NCBI GenBank assembly: GCA_015488685.1
Contig: WFNH01000074.1
Coordinates: 1-64,000 of the forward strand
Length of the DNA stretch: 64,000 nt
Direction of reading: 5' to 3'
Source: Marinosulfonomonas sp.
GTDB taxonomy: Bacteria; Pseudomonadota; Alphaproteobacteria; Rhodobacterales; Rhodobacteraceae
Shown here: positions 52,591 to 59,982 of the stretch, in pieces
How positions within the stretch are numbered: position 1 is the stretch's first letter
How the letters are laid out: the number at the start of each line of letters is the position of its first letter
Made by a program: the position numbers and the translations under genes
Notes under the pieces: model-generated
The model's database searches: none
What the model was told of the DNA's origin: nothing
The model's input: only the letters and a program-made list of their open reading frames with translations

Positions 52591-54783
52591 CTACTGCTCA
52601 ATATCGCCGCCGCTGGGCCTCTGACCGCCCACGGCGGCACCTCTTGCGAGATACCTGTCCCCGAAATCCTCCCACATGCCGCGCTCGGCTGCGTATTCGG
52701 GCTGTGTCTGATAAATGGATAGCCAGCGCTGCTGGTCGGCCGTGACCGGCTCTCCGGCCTCAAGGCGGCGCTCAAGCTGCAATGCCCGACTAAACCGCTC
52801 CTTTGGGGTCTCTACCGGATCAGGCTGGTCACGATGCGCGGCGATATCGGCAACAATCGCCGCTTGTGCGGCTGCCACATCTGCCCCCACCGGCTCCGGC
52901 TTGCTGATCTTTGCCGGTTTGTCGAAAACCGGACGCACAACCTTGGCCTCGACCGGATCGGCAGCGGGCATGGCGACCGCATCCAGCGCATTGCCGATTT
53001 CGGCAGCGCGCAGTTTGCGATGTGCGGCAAGGGCGTCCTTCTCGGCACGCAGCCAGTTCTTGCGCGCTTTGGAATGCGCGCGGGCCTCGGCCATATCGAA
53101 GAAACCGGCCTTCAGTTTGCATGGTGCAAAGCCCAGATAGGCGTTGTCAGCGGAATAGATGTGGATGCCGGAAAACAGATCGGCCGGATCAAAGCGGGCA
53201 ATGATGCGCTCACCGGCAATGTCCTGCATCCATTCGGCGTAATATTCGTTTTTCTGGAATTTGACCAACCCTGTGCTGCTGTTGGCGCGCAGGCCCTCGG
53301 CTCCCAGCAGCCACAACCGGCGCTGTTCGGCAGTCGCCTTGCGGATCGGTGCCGTGGCATAGCTTTCATCGAACACCTCGGCAAATGACCGGCCCCATGC
53401 AACCTCGGACCTGCGCCCTTGGCGGGTGTTGTGTTCCTCGATGCCTTCGGCCAGCACTGTCAGGAATTCGTCCAGATCAATCGCACGCGAGCCGTAATCC
53501 TCGGGCTTGGCATCGGGCCGGTTGCCGGTATAGGCCCCGTCGAACCTCGGATCCTTGGCGATGTTGTCACACATGTCGCGGAACGCCCGCTCGATGGGTT
53601 TTGACTGGCCGGAATAGGGTGTGGCCCAATGGACCTCGCTGCCCATCGCCACAAACAGGCCCTGCACATCATCCTCGCGGACGCGAAACCGGTAACGTGT
53701 CGGGGTGCCGCCAGTCAGGGCTTTGGCAGCAAATTCACGGCCGTTATCCAGCAGGATATGATCCGGAATTCCGAAATCCTCGATCATATCGCCAAAACAT
53801 AGGGTCACGGCGGCAGAGTTCGGCGTCATATCCACGCGCCACGACAGTATCCGGCCCGAAAATATATCCTGAAACGCCACCATTTGCGGGCGGGTGACCA
53901 GACCTTCGCCGGAATTGCTTCCCGGCTCGGCGGGCCATCGCACAAACACGTCGAATTTGTGGAAATCAGCATTGACTGCCTCAAGAGCATGCAATGCGGT
54001 CTTGTCGCGGGTCTGGCTGGGATACAGCCGTTTGAGGGCGTCCACCCCTTTGCGGGCCAGCACCATTGTTGGTTGGCTGACCTCCTGTTTCAACCAGCGG
54101 CGCAGGGTGCGCTCCGGCGCGATGGCCCAGCCATTGGATTTGGCCACTCGTACAGCGCGGCGGTAGCAACTTGAAAAGCTTGGGCCTGCGGGGCGCAGGT
54201 AGTCTGATTTCAACTGATCCCAGAATTCCAGACTGAATTCGGTCTTCTTGGCCGGTTTGCGGGCAGCGGCACGGTGGCGCGGGGCAAGGTGTGGCAGGCG
54301 GTCATCCGCCCGCACACCTTCGATCAGTGCGAACCAGTTCCACAGGGTCTTTTCCGAGACGCCTGTCACACCGGCCACTTCCGATACCGCCAAAAACTTG
54401 GTGGTGCCGCTGGCAACCATTGCTTCGACCATCTGGACCCGCCGCAACCGGTCTGCGGCCTTCGATTTCACACTGTCCGGCAGCTCGTCATACCACGCCC
54501 AGATATCGTCGCGGCTTAGGGCTGCCGTTGCGGGTTTGACCCGATCCTGCGGGGCCGCTTCGGCCAGCAGCTTCTTTTGTGCGGCGATCGGGAATAGTTT
54601 CCAGTGATATTCCCAGCCACCGCCCCGTCCGGCCCGACGACGCGCATGCTGCGGATCATTGCGCCAGCCCTGTTTCTTGACCTGATTTTCGACGCCCTGA
54701 CGACTGGAAGGCATGTCCGGCAGGCGGGCGGCGGCGATCTCGGCGGCTGTCCACCAGATTTGTGTCGGGGCGGCGGCACTCAT
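52591..54783 (-). CDS. Transposase, MuA family
   Basis: 730 residues. The N-terminal DNA-binding region begins WWTAAEIAAARLPDMPSSRQG as in MuA. The DDE core is D273 (NADFHKFDVF), D346 (LLDNGREF) and E398 (SKPIERAFRDM). A beta-barrel and C-terminal part follow (RARKNWLRAEKDALAAHRKL), ending with a helical B-interacting tail. It catalyses integration and replicative transposition. The ATG overlaps the ParB-like gene stop. Confidence 0.93.
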   Translation of the reverse strand: MSAAAPTQIWWTAAEIAAARLPDMPSSRQGVENQVKKQGWRNDPQHARRRAGRGGGWEYHWKLFPIAAQKKLLAEAAPQDRVKPATAALSRDDIWAWYDELPDSVKSKAADRLRRVQMVEAMVASGTTKFLAVSEVAGVTGVSEKTLWNWFALIEGVRADDRLPHLAPRHRAAARKPAKKTEFSLEFWDQLKSDYLRPAGPSFSSCYRRAVRVAKSNGWAIAPERTLRRWLKQEVSQPTMVLARKGVDALKRLYPSQTRDKTALHALEAVNADFHKFDVFVRWPAEPGSNSGEGLVTRPQMVAFQDIFSGRILSWRVDMTPNSAAVTLCFGDMIEDFGIPDHILLDNGREFAAKALTGGTPTRYRFRVREDDVQGLFVAMGSEVHWATPYSGQSKPIERAFRDMCDNIAKDPRFDGAYTGNRPDAKPEDYGSRAIDLDEFLTVLAEGIEEHNTRQGRRSEVAWGRSFAEVFDESYATAPIRKATAEQRRLWLLGAEGLRANSSTGLVKFQKNEYYAEWMQDIAGERIIARFDPADLFSGIHIYSADNAYLGFAPCKLKAGFFDMAEARAHSKARKNWLRAEKDALAAHRKLRAAEIGNALDAVAMPAADPVEAKVVRPVFDKPAKISKPEPVGADVAAAQAAIVADIAAHRDQPDPVETPKERFSRALQLERRLEAGEPVTADQQRWLSIYQTQPEYAAERGMWEDFGDRYLARGAAVGGQRPSGGDIEQ

Positions 54784-55655
54784 TCTGTGTCGCCTCCGTC
54801 AACGGAATCGCAAAGCGGATCCCAGACCAGTTCGTAAAGCTCAGTTCCAGCAGCACCCACAAACCGGCGCTTGGCCGCTTTCGGGGCGCGTTTCCAAGCG
54901 GTTAACAGGGCTTTGAAACTGTCTTCAACAGGGTCTTTAACAACGGGTTTTTCGCCATTGCTTACAGCGGCAAAATTCCGGCGGGCGGTGGCGGCATTCT
55001 TCACATGACCACCCGCCAGCATTTTGACGATATAGTCGCGCTCCTGCGGGTCAGTGGCTTTCCCGATTTCTGCCAAATCTTTCAATGCAACCGGTTTGCT
55101 GGCAGACCGCAAGGTTGCCACTTCCGCTGGCAGAAGATTGCTGCCAGCCGATACCAACCGGTGTATCTGTCGCTCTGACAGCCCGAATTTCTCGGCTGTC
55201 GATGTGGTGAATGACACGATGTCAGGGACCAGATTTCCAGTATGCTGATTGCCGCGAAATCCGCCCTGCGCCATTTCCGGATGCAGCTTTTCAAAGAGGC
55301 GTTTGCGTTCTGCGAGAAAAACAGCACTATCAAGCGCGCCCAGTTCTGCACCGGCCAGATTGTCATCCAGCTCCATCATCCGCGCCCAATCGTCAGAGCA
55401 GTCATAAATCTTTGCCGGAACCTTGCGACCCGTGCGGCGACAGGCTTCTAACCGGTGTGCTCCGGCGACCAATACCAACCGGTTGTCCTGATGACGGACC
55501 TTCCGCACGATGATTTCATCTTTCAATAGATGCAATGCCTCGACAGAGGCCATCACGCTTTGAACGCCGGACTCTGACACCGGACGCAGACGGTTCTCTA
55601 CAGCGACAACTTCCGGATCCAGTTCTGTCACCTCGATCAGTCGTGCTTCACGCAT
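54780..55655 (-). CDS. ParB-like N-domain protein of the early region
   Basis: 291 residues. The ParB/sulfiredoxin fold is visible: NRLRPVSESGVQSVMASV, then LVAGAHRLEACRRTG with the GxHRxxA box. A middle HTH (FGLSERQIHRLVSAGSNL) follows. Homologues are found upstream of MuA in Rhodobacterales Mu-like phages from memory. Possible DNA-binding or CTPase role; not established here. Confidence 0.8.
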   Translation of the reverse strand: MREARLIEVTELDPEVVAVENRLRPVSESGVQSVMASVEALHLLKDEIIVRKVRHQDNRLVLVAGAHRLEACRRTGRKVPAKIYDCSDDWARMMELDDNLAGAELGALDSAVFLAERKRLFEKLHPEMAQGGFRGNQHTGNLVPDIVSFTTSTAEKFGLSERQIHRLVSAGSNLLPAEVATLRSASKPVALKDLAEIGKATDPQERDYIVKMLAGGHVKNAATARRNFAAVSNGEKPVVKDPVEDSFKALLTAWKRAPKAAKRRFVGAAGTELYELVWDPLCDSVDGGDTE

Positions 55656-55878
55656 CCTTCGGCCCTTCCAACATCGTATAATAAAACCGGCGCGATCCGT
55701 TTACGATCCGCGCCTCGCAGTCGATCACCGCGCCGTGCTGGCGCAGCTCCGCCACACAGGCATTCACCGCCATCACATGTGCCCGCCGCACGATGTCGCG
55801 CGTTGTATGGGGCTGGCCGTCCTTCAGTAGACGCAGAACCCGTTGCAGGCGGGGAGATGTCAGCGTTGCAGCGTGCAT
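55648..55878 (-). CDS. Small winged-helix-like early protein
   Basis: 76 residues. LTSPRLQRVLRLLKDGQPHTTRDIVRRAHVMAVNACVAELRQHG resembles a winged helix for DNA binding. Overlaps both neighbours (8 and 19 bp). Function unknown. Confidence 0.65.
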   Translation of the reverse strand: MHAATLTSPRLQRVLRLLKDGQPHTTRDIVRRAHVMAVNACVAELRQHGAVIDCEARIVNGSRRFYYTMLEGPKDA

Positions 55879-56153
55879 GGATCAATCATCTCCTTGCCCA
55901 GCCCGTTATGACCACAATTGCGACACAACCGGTTGTGAATGCCCTCGGACAAAAACGTGTTGCCGCAACACATGCACTTGCGCTTGGTGGTGGCTTCGCG
56001 TTTTTTCTTGTCGCGGTTCAGCGTGTCGCAATAGCTTTCGGCCAGTGGCCGTCCGGTGTAAAATCCGCTCTCGCGTTCATTGGTGCTGCCGTTGTAAACA
56101 GCGTATTCAACACGCCCGTTTCGCCTGACCCCGCGAACCTCGAAATCCTTCAT
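55860..56153 (-). CDS. Small zinc-ribbon-like early protein
   Basis: 97 residues. A four-cysteine site (KCMCCGNTFLSEGIHNRLCRNCG, near 59-81) is likely to bind zinc. The N-terminus (VEYAVYNGSTNERESGFYTGRPLAE) is unrecognised. ATGA overlap upstream. Might bind DNA or host protein. Confidence 0.7.
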   Translation of the reverse strand: MKDFEVRGVRRNGRVEYAVYNGSTNERESGFYTGRPLAESYCDTLNRDKKKREATTKRKCMCCGNTFLSEGIHNRLCRNCGHNGLGKEMIDPCTLQR

Positions 56154-56383
56154 TTCGGCCCCCCGTATGTTACTGCCAGAAATTCAGCGAGATCATCGAG
56201 AACACCGGCCGTGGCCAGTGCGTTAAGCTCGACCATGATCCGGTCAACCGCGCGGGTGTAATCCTTGATCGCCTGATCCAGCTCGCCCCGATGCAGGCTT
56301 GTATCCATGATATGCTTGGCTGTGATCGCCTTCACCCGCTCGCAACAGATGGTCGCAAACCGGCCTTCCGGACAAATGCTCAT
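56150..56383 (-). CDS. Small early protein, unknown function
   Basis: 77 residues from ATG at 56383; the longer ORF-track version reads through the upstream gene in another frame. Helical (HRGELDQAIKDYTRAVDRIMVELNAL), with two cysteines near the start. ATGA overlaps on both sides. Confidence 0.65.
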   Translation of the reverse strand: MSICPEGRFATICCERVKAITAKHIMDTSLHRGELDQAIKDYTRAVDRIMVELNALATAGVLDDLAEFLAVTYGGPK

Positions 56384-56661
56384 GACAAAACCCACCCGAT
56401 AAGCAGAAACCCGTAGATCGCAGCCGCCAGAGACAGCAACGCCAGCACATCCCCGACCCAGCTGTCCTCGATCCGGCGGGCAGCCCCAGCCACCCACCGC
56501 CAGCCCGCCCTCAGGGAGGGGAAGGACGGGCCAGCAACGCCGCGCAAGCGCGGGTCCGGAGTGGATGGGGGTGAAAGATCGGCAGCCTCTAGTTCTGCCC
56601 GCCGTTTTGCGGCATAGTCCTTGGCTGCCTGCAAATCGAAAAATCCTGCTTTCAACATCAT
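56380..56661 (-). CDS. Early protein with C-terminal membrane helix
   Basis: 93 residues from ATG at 56661. The N-terminus MMLKAGFFDLQAAKDYAAKRRAE resembles a short stretch of the phage MuA tail (LKAGFFDMAEARAHSKARK). A proline-rich linker precedes a C-terminal hydrophobic helix (GDVLALLSLAAAIYGFLLIGWVL). Function unknown. Confidence 0.65.
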   Translation of the reverse strand: MMLKAGFFDLQAAKDYAAKRRAELEAADLSPPSTPDPRLRGVAGPSFPSLRAGWRWVAGAARRIEDSWVGDVLALLSLAAAIYGFLLIGWVLS

Positions 56662-56864
56662 CCACACTCCATCTCGAAGGCCGCGCGACACAGCATATGC
56701 CCGTGTCGGCCGATTTCATTCGAGGCGGCAGCGATTGCCCCGCCCAGTTTTGCGTCATGAATGCCGGTGATGATCTCGGTGGCGAAGGCGATCTTTTCCC
56801 GATCGCTCATCCCCTCAAGCGCCACATGCGCCATTGTCACAGCCGGAACCTTGCGGATTAACAT
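56658..56864 (-). CDS. Small early protein, unknown function
   Basis: 68 residues from ATG at 56864 behind AAGGAGGTGGCGTG. LIRKVPAVTMAHVALEGMSDREKIAFA and a helical end with three cysteine/histidine residues. TGATG-type overlap with the gene upstream. No family recognised. Confidence 0.6.
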   Translation of the reverse strand: MLIRKVPAVTMAHVALEGMSDREKIAFATEIITGIHDAKLGGAIAAASNEIGRHGHMLCRAAFEMECG

Positions 56865-57295
56865 CACGCCACCTCCTTTTGCTTGTCTGATTTCGGGGGG
56901 CGTGGAATACCTTCTGGCCATTCCAGACTTTCAGGCCATTTTTCGGAGAACAGGGCTAGGGATTTGAAATAATACTTTTCCCGACACCCACTTAACTTGT
57001 CACGACTCAGCCTCTTCAACAGCCCGAACACAGCGTATGCGTCGTAATAATCAAGGACATCAGAGTTTATTGGAGCGCCGCGTCCGCTCTTTATATCCCG
57101 CCAGCAAAGCTCTCTCCCGCGATGAACCCCAATAATACGGGCAATAGTGCGCAGGTGATCAGCCATCTCTAGCTGTTTCGCCTCGTTTGGAGTGCGCATA
57201 ATACGGGGCTGCGGGCGAACTGGGCGTGCAAGCTCTAGAATTTCCCGCCCAAGCTCCGGACATACCCAAAAGGCGATCCTGCGACGTATACCCAT
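56864..57295 (-). CDS. Early protein sharing its C-terminal tail with the neighbouring gene
   Basis: 143 residues from ATG at 57295 behind AGGAGG. The last 28 residues (FSEKWPESLEWPEGIPRPPK) nearly repeat those of the upstream gene; the first 110 do not. The junction with the next start (AGGAGGTGGCGTGATG-like) is repeated as well. Suggests duplication and domain exchange. Function unknown. Confidence 0.65.
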   Translation of the reverse strand: MGIRRRIAFWVCPELGREILELARPVRPQPRIMRTPNEAKQLEMADHLRTIARIIGVHRGRELCWRDIKSGRGAPINSDVLDYYDAYAVFGLLKRLSRDKLSGCREKYYFKSLALFSEKWPESLEWPEGIPRPPKSDKQKEVA

Positions 57296-57552
57296 CACGC
57301 CACCTCCTGCTTCTGTTCTGATTTCGGGGTGCGTGGAATACCTTCCGGCCATTCCAGATCTTCAGGCCAGTGGTCCGAAAACCACTGGAACAACCTGCTG
57401 GCTGTCCGCGTGCGACAATCGCCGTTTGGCTTCATCAGGTTTTTGAAGAAATCGCCTTTTCCAAGCGCCCGCATAGAGATTGCAAAATGCGTAACCCCTT
57501 CGTGCGCGGCCATCTGCTCGGCCAGTTTTATAAGTGCGTTTTTCTGTTCCAT
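57295..57552 (-). CDS. First early gene, divergent from the repressor; possible Cro/Ner analogue
   Basis: 85 residues, starting 9 bp from operator copy 1. VTHFAISMRALGKGDFFKNLMKPNGDCRTRTASRLFQWFS has an arrangement compatible with an HTH, then the WPEDLEWPEGIPRTPK tail. By position it is where Mu has ner, the early negative regulator; the assignment is from place only. Confidence 0.65.
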   Translation of the reverse strand: MEQKNALIKLAEQMAAHEGVTHFAISMRALGKGDFFKNLMKPNGDCRTRTASRLFQWFSDHWPEDLEWPEGIPRTPKSEQKQEVA

Positions 57553-57560
57553 ACCGCCTT

Positions 57561-57632
57561 ATAGCCTGTAGCGGCCCTCGCAGTCAAGCCGCTACAGGCT
57601 ATTGCATTGCTGTTTTAGCCGCTACAGGCTAT
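57561..57632. promoter_or_regulatory. Triple 15-bp operator between repressor and early genes
   Basis: GCCGCTACAGGCTAT occurs at 57588-57602 and 57618-57632 in direct orientation (30-bp period) and inverted at 57561-57575 (12-bp gap). All three are identical. They fill the 88-bp gap between divergent start codons at 57552 and 57641, as expected for binding sites of the lysogenic repressor controlling both directions. Confidence 0.88.
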
Positions 57633-57640
57633 TAAGCGAT

Positions 57641-58321
57641 ATGGACCCGATTCTAACTGCCATAGATGATGCCTTGAAAAAAAAGGGATTAAGCGATGCG
57701 GCTGCTTCAAAGCTTGCTGTTGGGCACCCTTCTTTAATTAAGAATTTCCGCGCGCCTCGATCCGGTGAGAAACGCTATAATGTGGCAGGCCTCCAAAAAC
57801 TGGCCGATGTTCTTGACCTCGAATTCTATTTCGGCCCCAAGCGGGATGCAGAGCCTGAACTGGTCACCTCAATCGCCTCTGAAGACTTTACCCCGGTGCG
57901 GGTTTACACGGCCGAGGCCTCGGCAGGCCCCGGGCTGCTGAACCCCGAGGATGACCGGATCGGCACTCTGGCGTTCAAGAGGACGTGGTTGCAGCAAATC
58001 GGCCTGAACCCCGCCAAGGCAAGCATCCTGCGGGTCAAGGGTGACAGTATGGAACCGACCATCAAAGATGGCTCGATTGTCCTTGTGGACGAACAGAAAA
58101 AGCAACCTGTTGGCAACAGCATATTCGCGTTCATCGAGGATGATGAATTGCGGATCAAGCGGCTGGATGTGATCGATGGTGGCAAAAGCAAGGTGCTGAC
58201 CATCACCAGCGACAACCCGGACTATCCATCCGAGGTTCGTATAAACTCGGACATAAATAGGCTGCGCATATTGGGGCAGGTTGTCTGGACTGGGTATAAT
58301 TTGAAGGAAGGCGATAAATGA
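57641..58321 (+). CDS. Phage repressor with S24 (LexA-like) autoproteolytic domain
   Basis: 226 residues from ATG at 57641. The N-terminal DNA-binding part (1-65: LSDAAASKLAVGHPSLIKNF, LQKLADVLDLEF) is an HTH. The C-terminal S24 domain has Ser136 in GDSMEPT and Lys173 in RIKRL, with a probable Ala95-Gly96 cleavage site. RecA-stimulated cleavage would induce the phage on DNA damage. No Shine-Dalgarno is seen and operator 3 ends 8 bp before ATG, so the mRNA may be leaderless or autoregulated. Confidence 0.9.
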   Translation: MDPILTAIDDALKKKGLSDAAASKLAVGHPSLIKNFRAPRSGEKRYNVAGLQKLADVLDLEFYFGPKRDAEPELVTSIASEDFTPVRVYTAEASAGPGLLNPEDDRIGTLAFKRTWLQQIGLNPAKASILRVKGDSMEPTIKDGSIVLVDEQKKQPVGNSIFAFIEDDELRIKRLDVIDGGKSKVLTITSDNPDYPSEVRINSDINRLRILGQVVWTGYNLKEGDK

Positions 58322-58449
58322 GCAAGGAAACAAAACCGGCGTCCAGTAAGCGCTCGCAGCAACCGCTGACCAAAGTCATCAATTCCCAGCAGCCATCGAA
58401 AAACACATCCGAATTGAAACCGCCACCGCCCCCAAAGGAGAAAGAATAA
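58318..58449 (+). CDS. 43-residue basic protein coupled to the repressor gene
   Basis: ATG at 58318 overlaps the repressor stop (ATGA); TAA at 58447. Too short for the ORF track. The product is rich in K, S, Q and P (MSKETKPASSKRSQQPLTK, ending PPPPPKEKE), probably disordered. Coupling suggests it is translated with the repressor; it may modulate immunity, which is speculative. Confidence 0.55.
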   Translation: MSKETKPASSKRSQQPLTKVINSQQPSKNTSELKPPPPPKEKE

Positions 58450-58450
58450 C

Positions 58451-59059
58451 CTATTTTGTTCTTAATTTAATCAGGGCAACATCATCAGCCGGAACGACAG
58501 TGATCATGTCGCCGAATGGGTCGCGCAGATTTTCGACCTCTTCCCATTCATCTGCCCGGCGGATATGTGTGACATAAAGAGCCACCGATCCGTCCTCGCC
58601 AAACCAGTGCGGGCCAGTGGCTGTATCTTCGAAGTCTTTGGTATTATCGCACATCAGATCGGTTCCATTGCTGCGTTGCACGATAATCTGCCTGACTTCG
58701 ATACTCTCTCTTTTGACCACCGACTTCAGCGCCGTATTGTGACCGTCCGCCATCGAGACCTTCGCCTTTCGAAGTGCGCGAAAGGTTAATTCCTGTCCCC
58801 ACCGCCGCCATCCTGCAGCAGCCAGCAACGCCATGACCAGCCCCGCAGTGATCCCGCACCATTGAGGCCATTCCATCGCGCCAGCCAGAGCCATCATGGC
58901 GCGCGCTATCAGGCCGAATACCAGACTGCGGAACACCACATCGACGGCTTGAAGGTTCTCGTCCTTGCCAATATAGGCCAGCCGGTATCCTAGATATCCG
59001 GCCACCAGCATGGTCAATGTGTCTATCGGCAGGGAAAGAAGGATGATAGCATCCTGCAT
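58451..59059 (-). CDS. Membrane protein next to the repressor
   Basis: 202 residues. Three or four hydrophobic helices occupy the first 90 residues (LLSLPIDTLTMLVAGYLGYRL, LVFGLIARAMMALAGAM, CGITAGLVMALLAAAGW). A soluble C-terminal domain follows (about 110-202, IVQRSNGTDLMCDN, HWFGEDGSVALYVTHI). It is convergent with the repressor, one base from the 43-residue gene. Likely expressed in the lysogen; possibly immunity or superinfection exclusion. No family recognised. Confidence 0.6.
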   Translation of the reverse strand: MQDAIILLSLPIDTLTMLVAGYLGYRLAYIGKDENLQAVDVVFRSLVFGLIARAMMALAGAMEWPQWCGITAGLVMALLAAAGWRRWGQELTFRALRKAKVSMADGHNTALKSVVKRESIEVRQIIVQRSNGTDLMCDNTKDFEDTATGPHWFGEDGSVALYVTHIRRADEWEEVENLRDPFGDMITVVPADDVALIKLRTK

Positions 59060-59120
59060 TGTGACATCTCCTGTGGTTTCAGAAGTATCCTATCAGGCCG
59101 GATGGCATGTGTGTATCCGC

Positions 59121-59420
59121 TTATTCTCCGCGTTTCAGTTGCTTAATTCTTTCCGCCATTTCGACCATTTCCGGTGTATCCATCTGCATCGAAGGAAGTA
59201 TACTCGGCATCTTGCTTTCCTTTTCAAGCTTTGGCGCAACCGCATCCCGGATTTCCACAAGGGTGTCGATGATCTTGTCCAGTGCGGAAAACAGAACACC
59301 TGCAATCAGGGCCGACATGGCTGGCACCAGATAAAGGGCAATACCGGCGTTGAACATCGCGAATGCGAGGATGGCCGCAGCTGCGTAACAGGCCAGTGAC
59401 ATATACATCAGTATCAGCAT
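59121..59420 (-). CDS. Small membrane protein near the phage left end
   Basis: 99 residues: two hydrophobic helices (YMSLACYAAAAILAFAMF, LYLVPAMSALIAGVLFS), then a charged coiled C-terminus (DKIIDTLVEIRDAVAPKLEKESK, EMVEMAERIKQLKRGE). No family recognised. Like the adjacent 202-residue protein it could be a lysogenic conversion gene. Confidence 0.55.
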   Translation of the reverse strand: MLILMYMSLACYAAAAILAFAMFNAGIALYLVPAMSALIAGVLFSALDKIIDTLVEIRDAVAPKLEKESKMPSILPSMQMDTPEMVEMAERIKQLKRGE

Positions 59421-59504
59421 AGTTTTCGCTCCATAAGAATTCTACTCTGGCGTGATCCTGACAGATTGAAATCTATTGGTCCATCCAGATTGGAAGCAAA
59501 ATCG

Positions 59505-59632
59505 TTTGCATGTTCGTGATTAGTGTCGCGCCCTCATTGGAAGCATAATATTTATAAATAACAATGATTTGCGCCGAACATGCAACTGGCGAACAAACAT
59601 GCAAGCCGATTTGCATGTTCCATTTGCGCCGA
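59505..59632. repeat. Array of TTGCATGTTC motifs near the presumed phage left end
   Basis: TTGCATGTTC(G) or its complement appears at 59506-59516, 59575-59585, 59596-59604 (partial) and 59610-59620. The last two form an inverted repeat AACATGCAA-GCCGAT-TTGCATGTT. ATTTGCGCCGA occurs at 59567-59577 and 59622-59632. In Mu the left end carries several transposase-binding sites, so this array may be the same, or an operator. The rest of 59421-59946 has two CGTTAAA(A/C)GCCCT repeats (about 59649 and 59709) and no gene I can support. Confidence 0.6.
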
Positions 59633-59946
59633 TTGTGCTGGAACACCCCGTTAAAAGCCCTTTCAAGCCTTGTTTTATAGGGTCTTCAAGGTTGGCGCCG
59701 ATCCCCACGTTAAACGCCCTCACGCTCCGCTGCACCGCCCTACATGCCAGTTTTCCGGATTACTGCAATGTCACCGCAAAACCACCTGTTCTCCTGCTAC
59801 CCATGCCGTAATCCCTTTATTTATAAGGCCTCAACCCACTTAAGCCCAGAACATCCCGGATAAACCCAGTTACTGTAATAATCTCTGTCAACGCACACAC
59901 AGCTTGCACAACGCCCCATTGACCCGAATCCTGCTTGTCGCTATTA

Positions 59947-59964
59947 ATTGAACAATCGTTCAAT
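59947..59964. promoter_or_regulatory. Palindrome upstream of ivd, possible TetR-type operator
   Basis: ATTGAAC-AATC-GTTCAAT is an inverted repeat with 7-bp arms lying 19 bp before the ivd start. Position and form suit a repressor site; which regulator binds is unknown. Confidence 0.5.
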
Positions 59965-59982
59965 AATGTAAGCGAGGCCGCC

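Larger units (their letters stand above)
22782..59640. mobile_element. Mu-like transposable prophage with siphovirus-type tail (ends approximate)
   Basis: Gene content reads as one phage genome in reverse: repressor, early genes, MuA/MuB, GemA, lysis genes, terminase, gp29 portal, MuF, gpG, protease/scaffold, gpT head protein, gp36, gp37, tail tube, tape measure, NlpC/P60, TipJ, fibre and DNA methylase. The phage left end should lie just beyond 59420, where repeated TTGCATGTTC motifs occur, and the right end beyond the Dam gene. No frameshifted structural gene was seen, so it may be inducible. The exact termini and the 5-bp target duplication were not found. The ATPase cassette at 20.6-22.5 kb might also be inside. 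Confidence 0.88.

Noticed and set aside
52577-52775. N-terminal extension of MuB in the ORF track
   Set aside because: Lies within the 3' part of MuA; ATG at 52577 gives the normal MuB-like N-terminus.
56150-56758. 202-residue ORF-track version of the early gene
   Set aside because: Its first part is out of frame with the real 93-residue gene; the coupled ATG at 56383 is the credible start.
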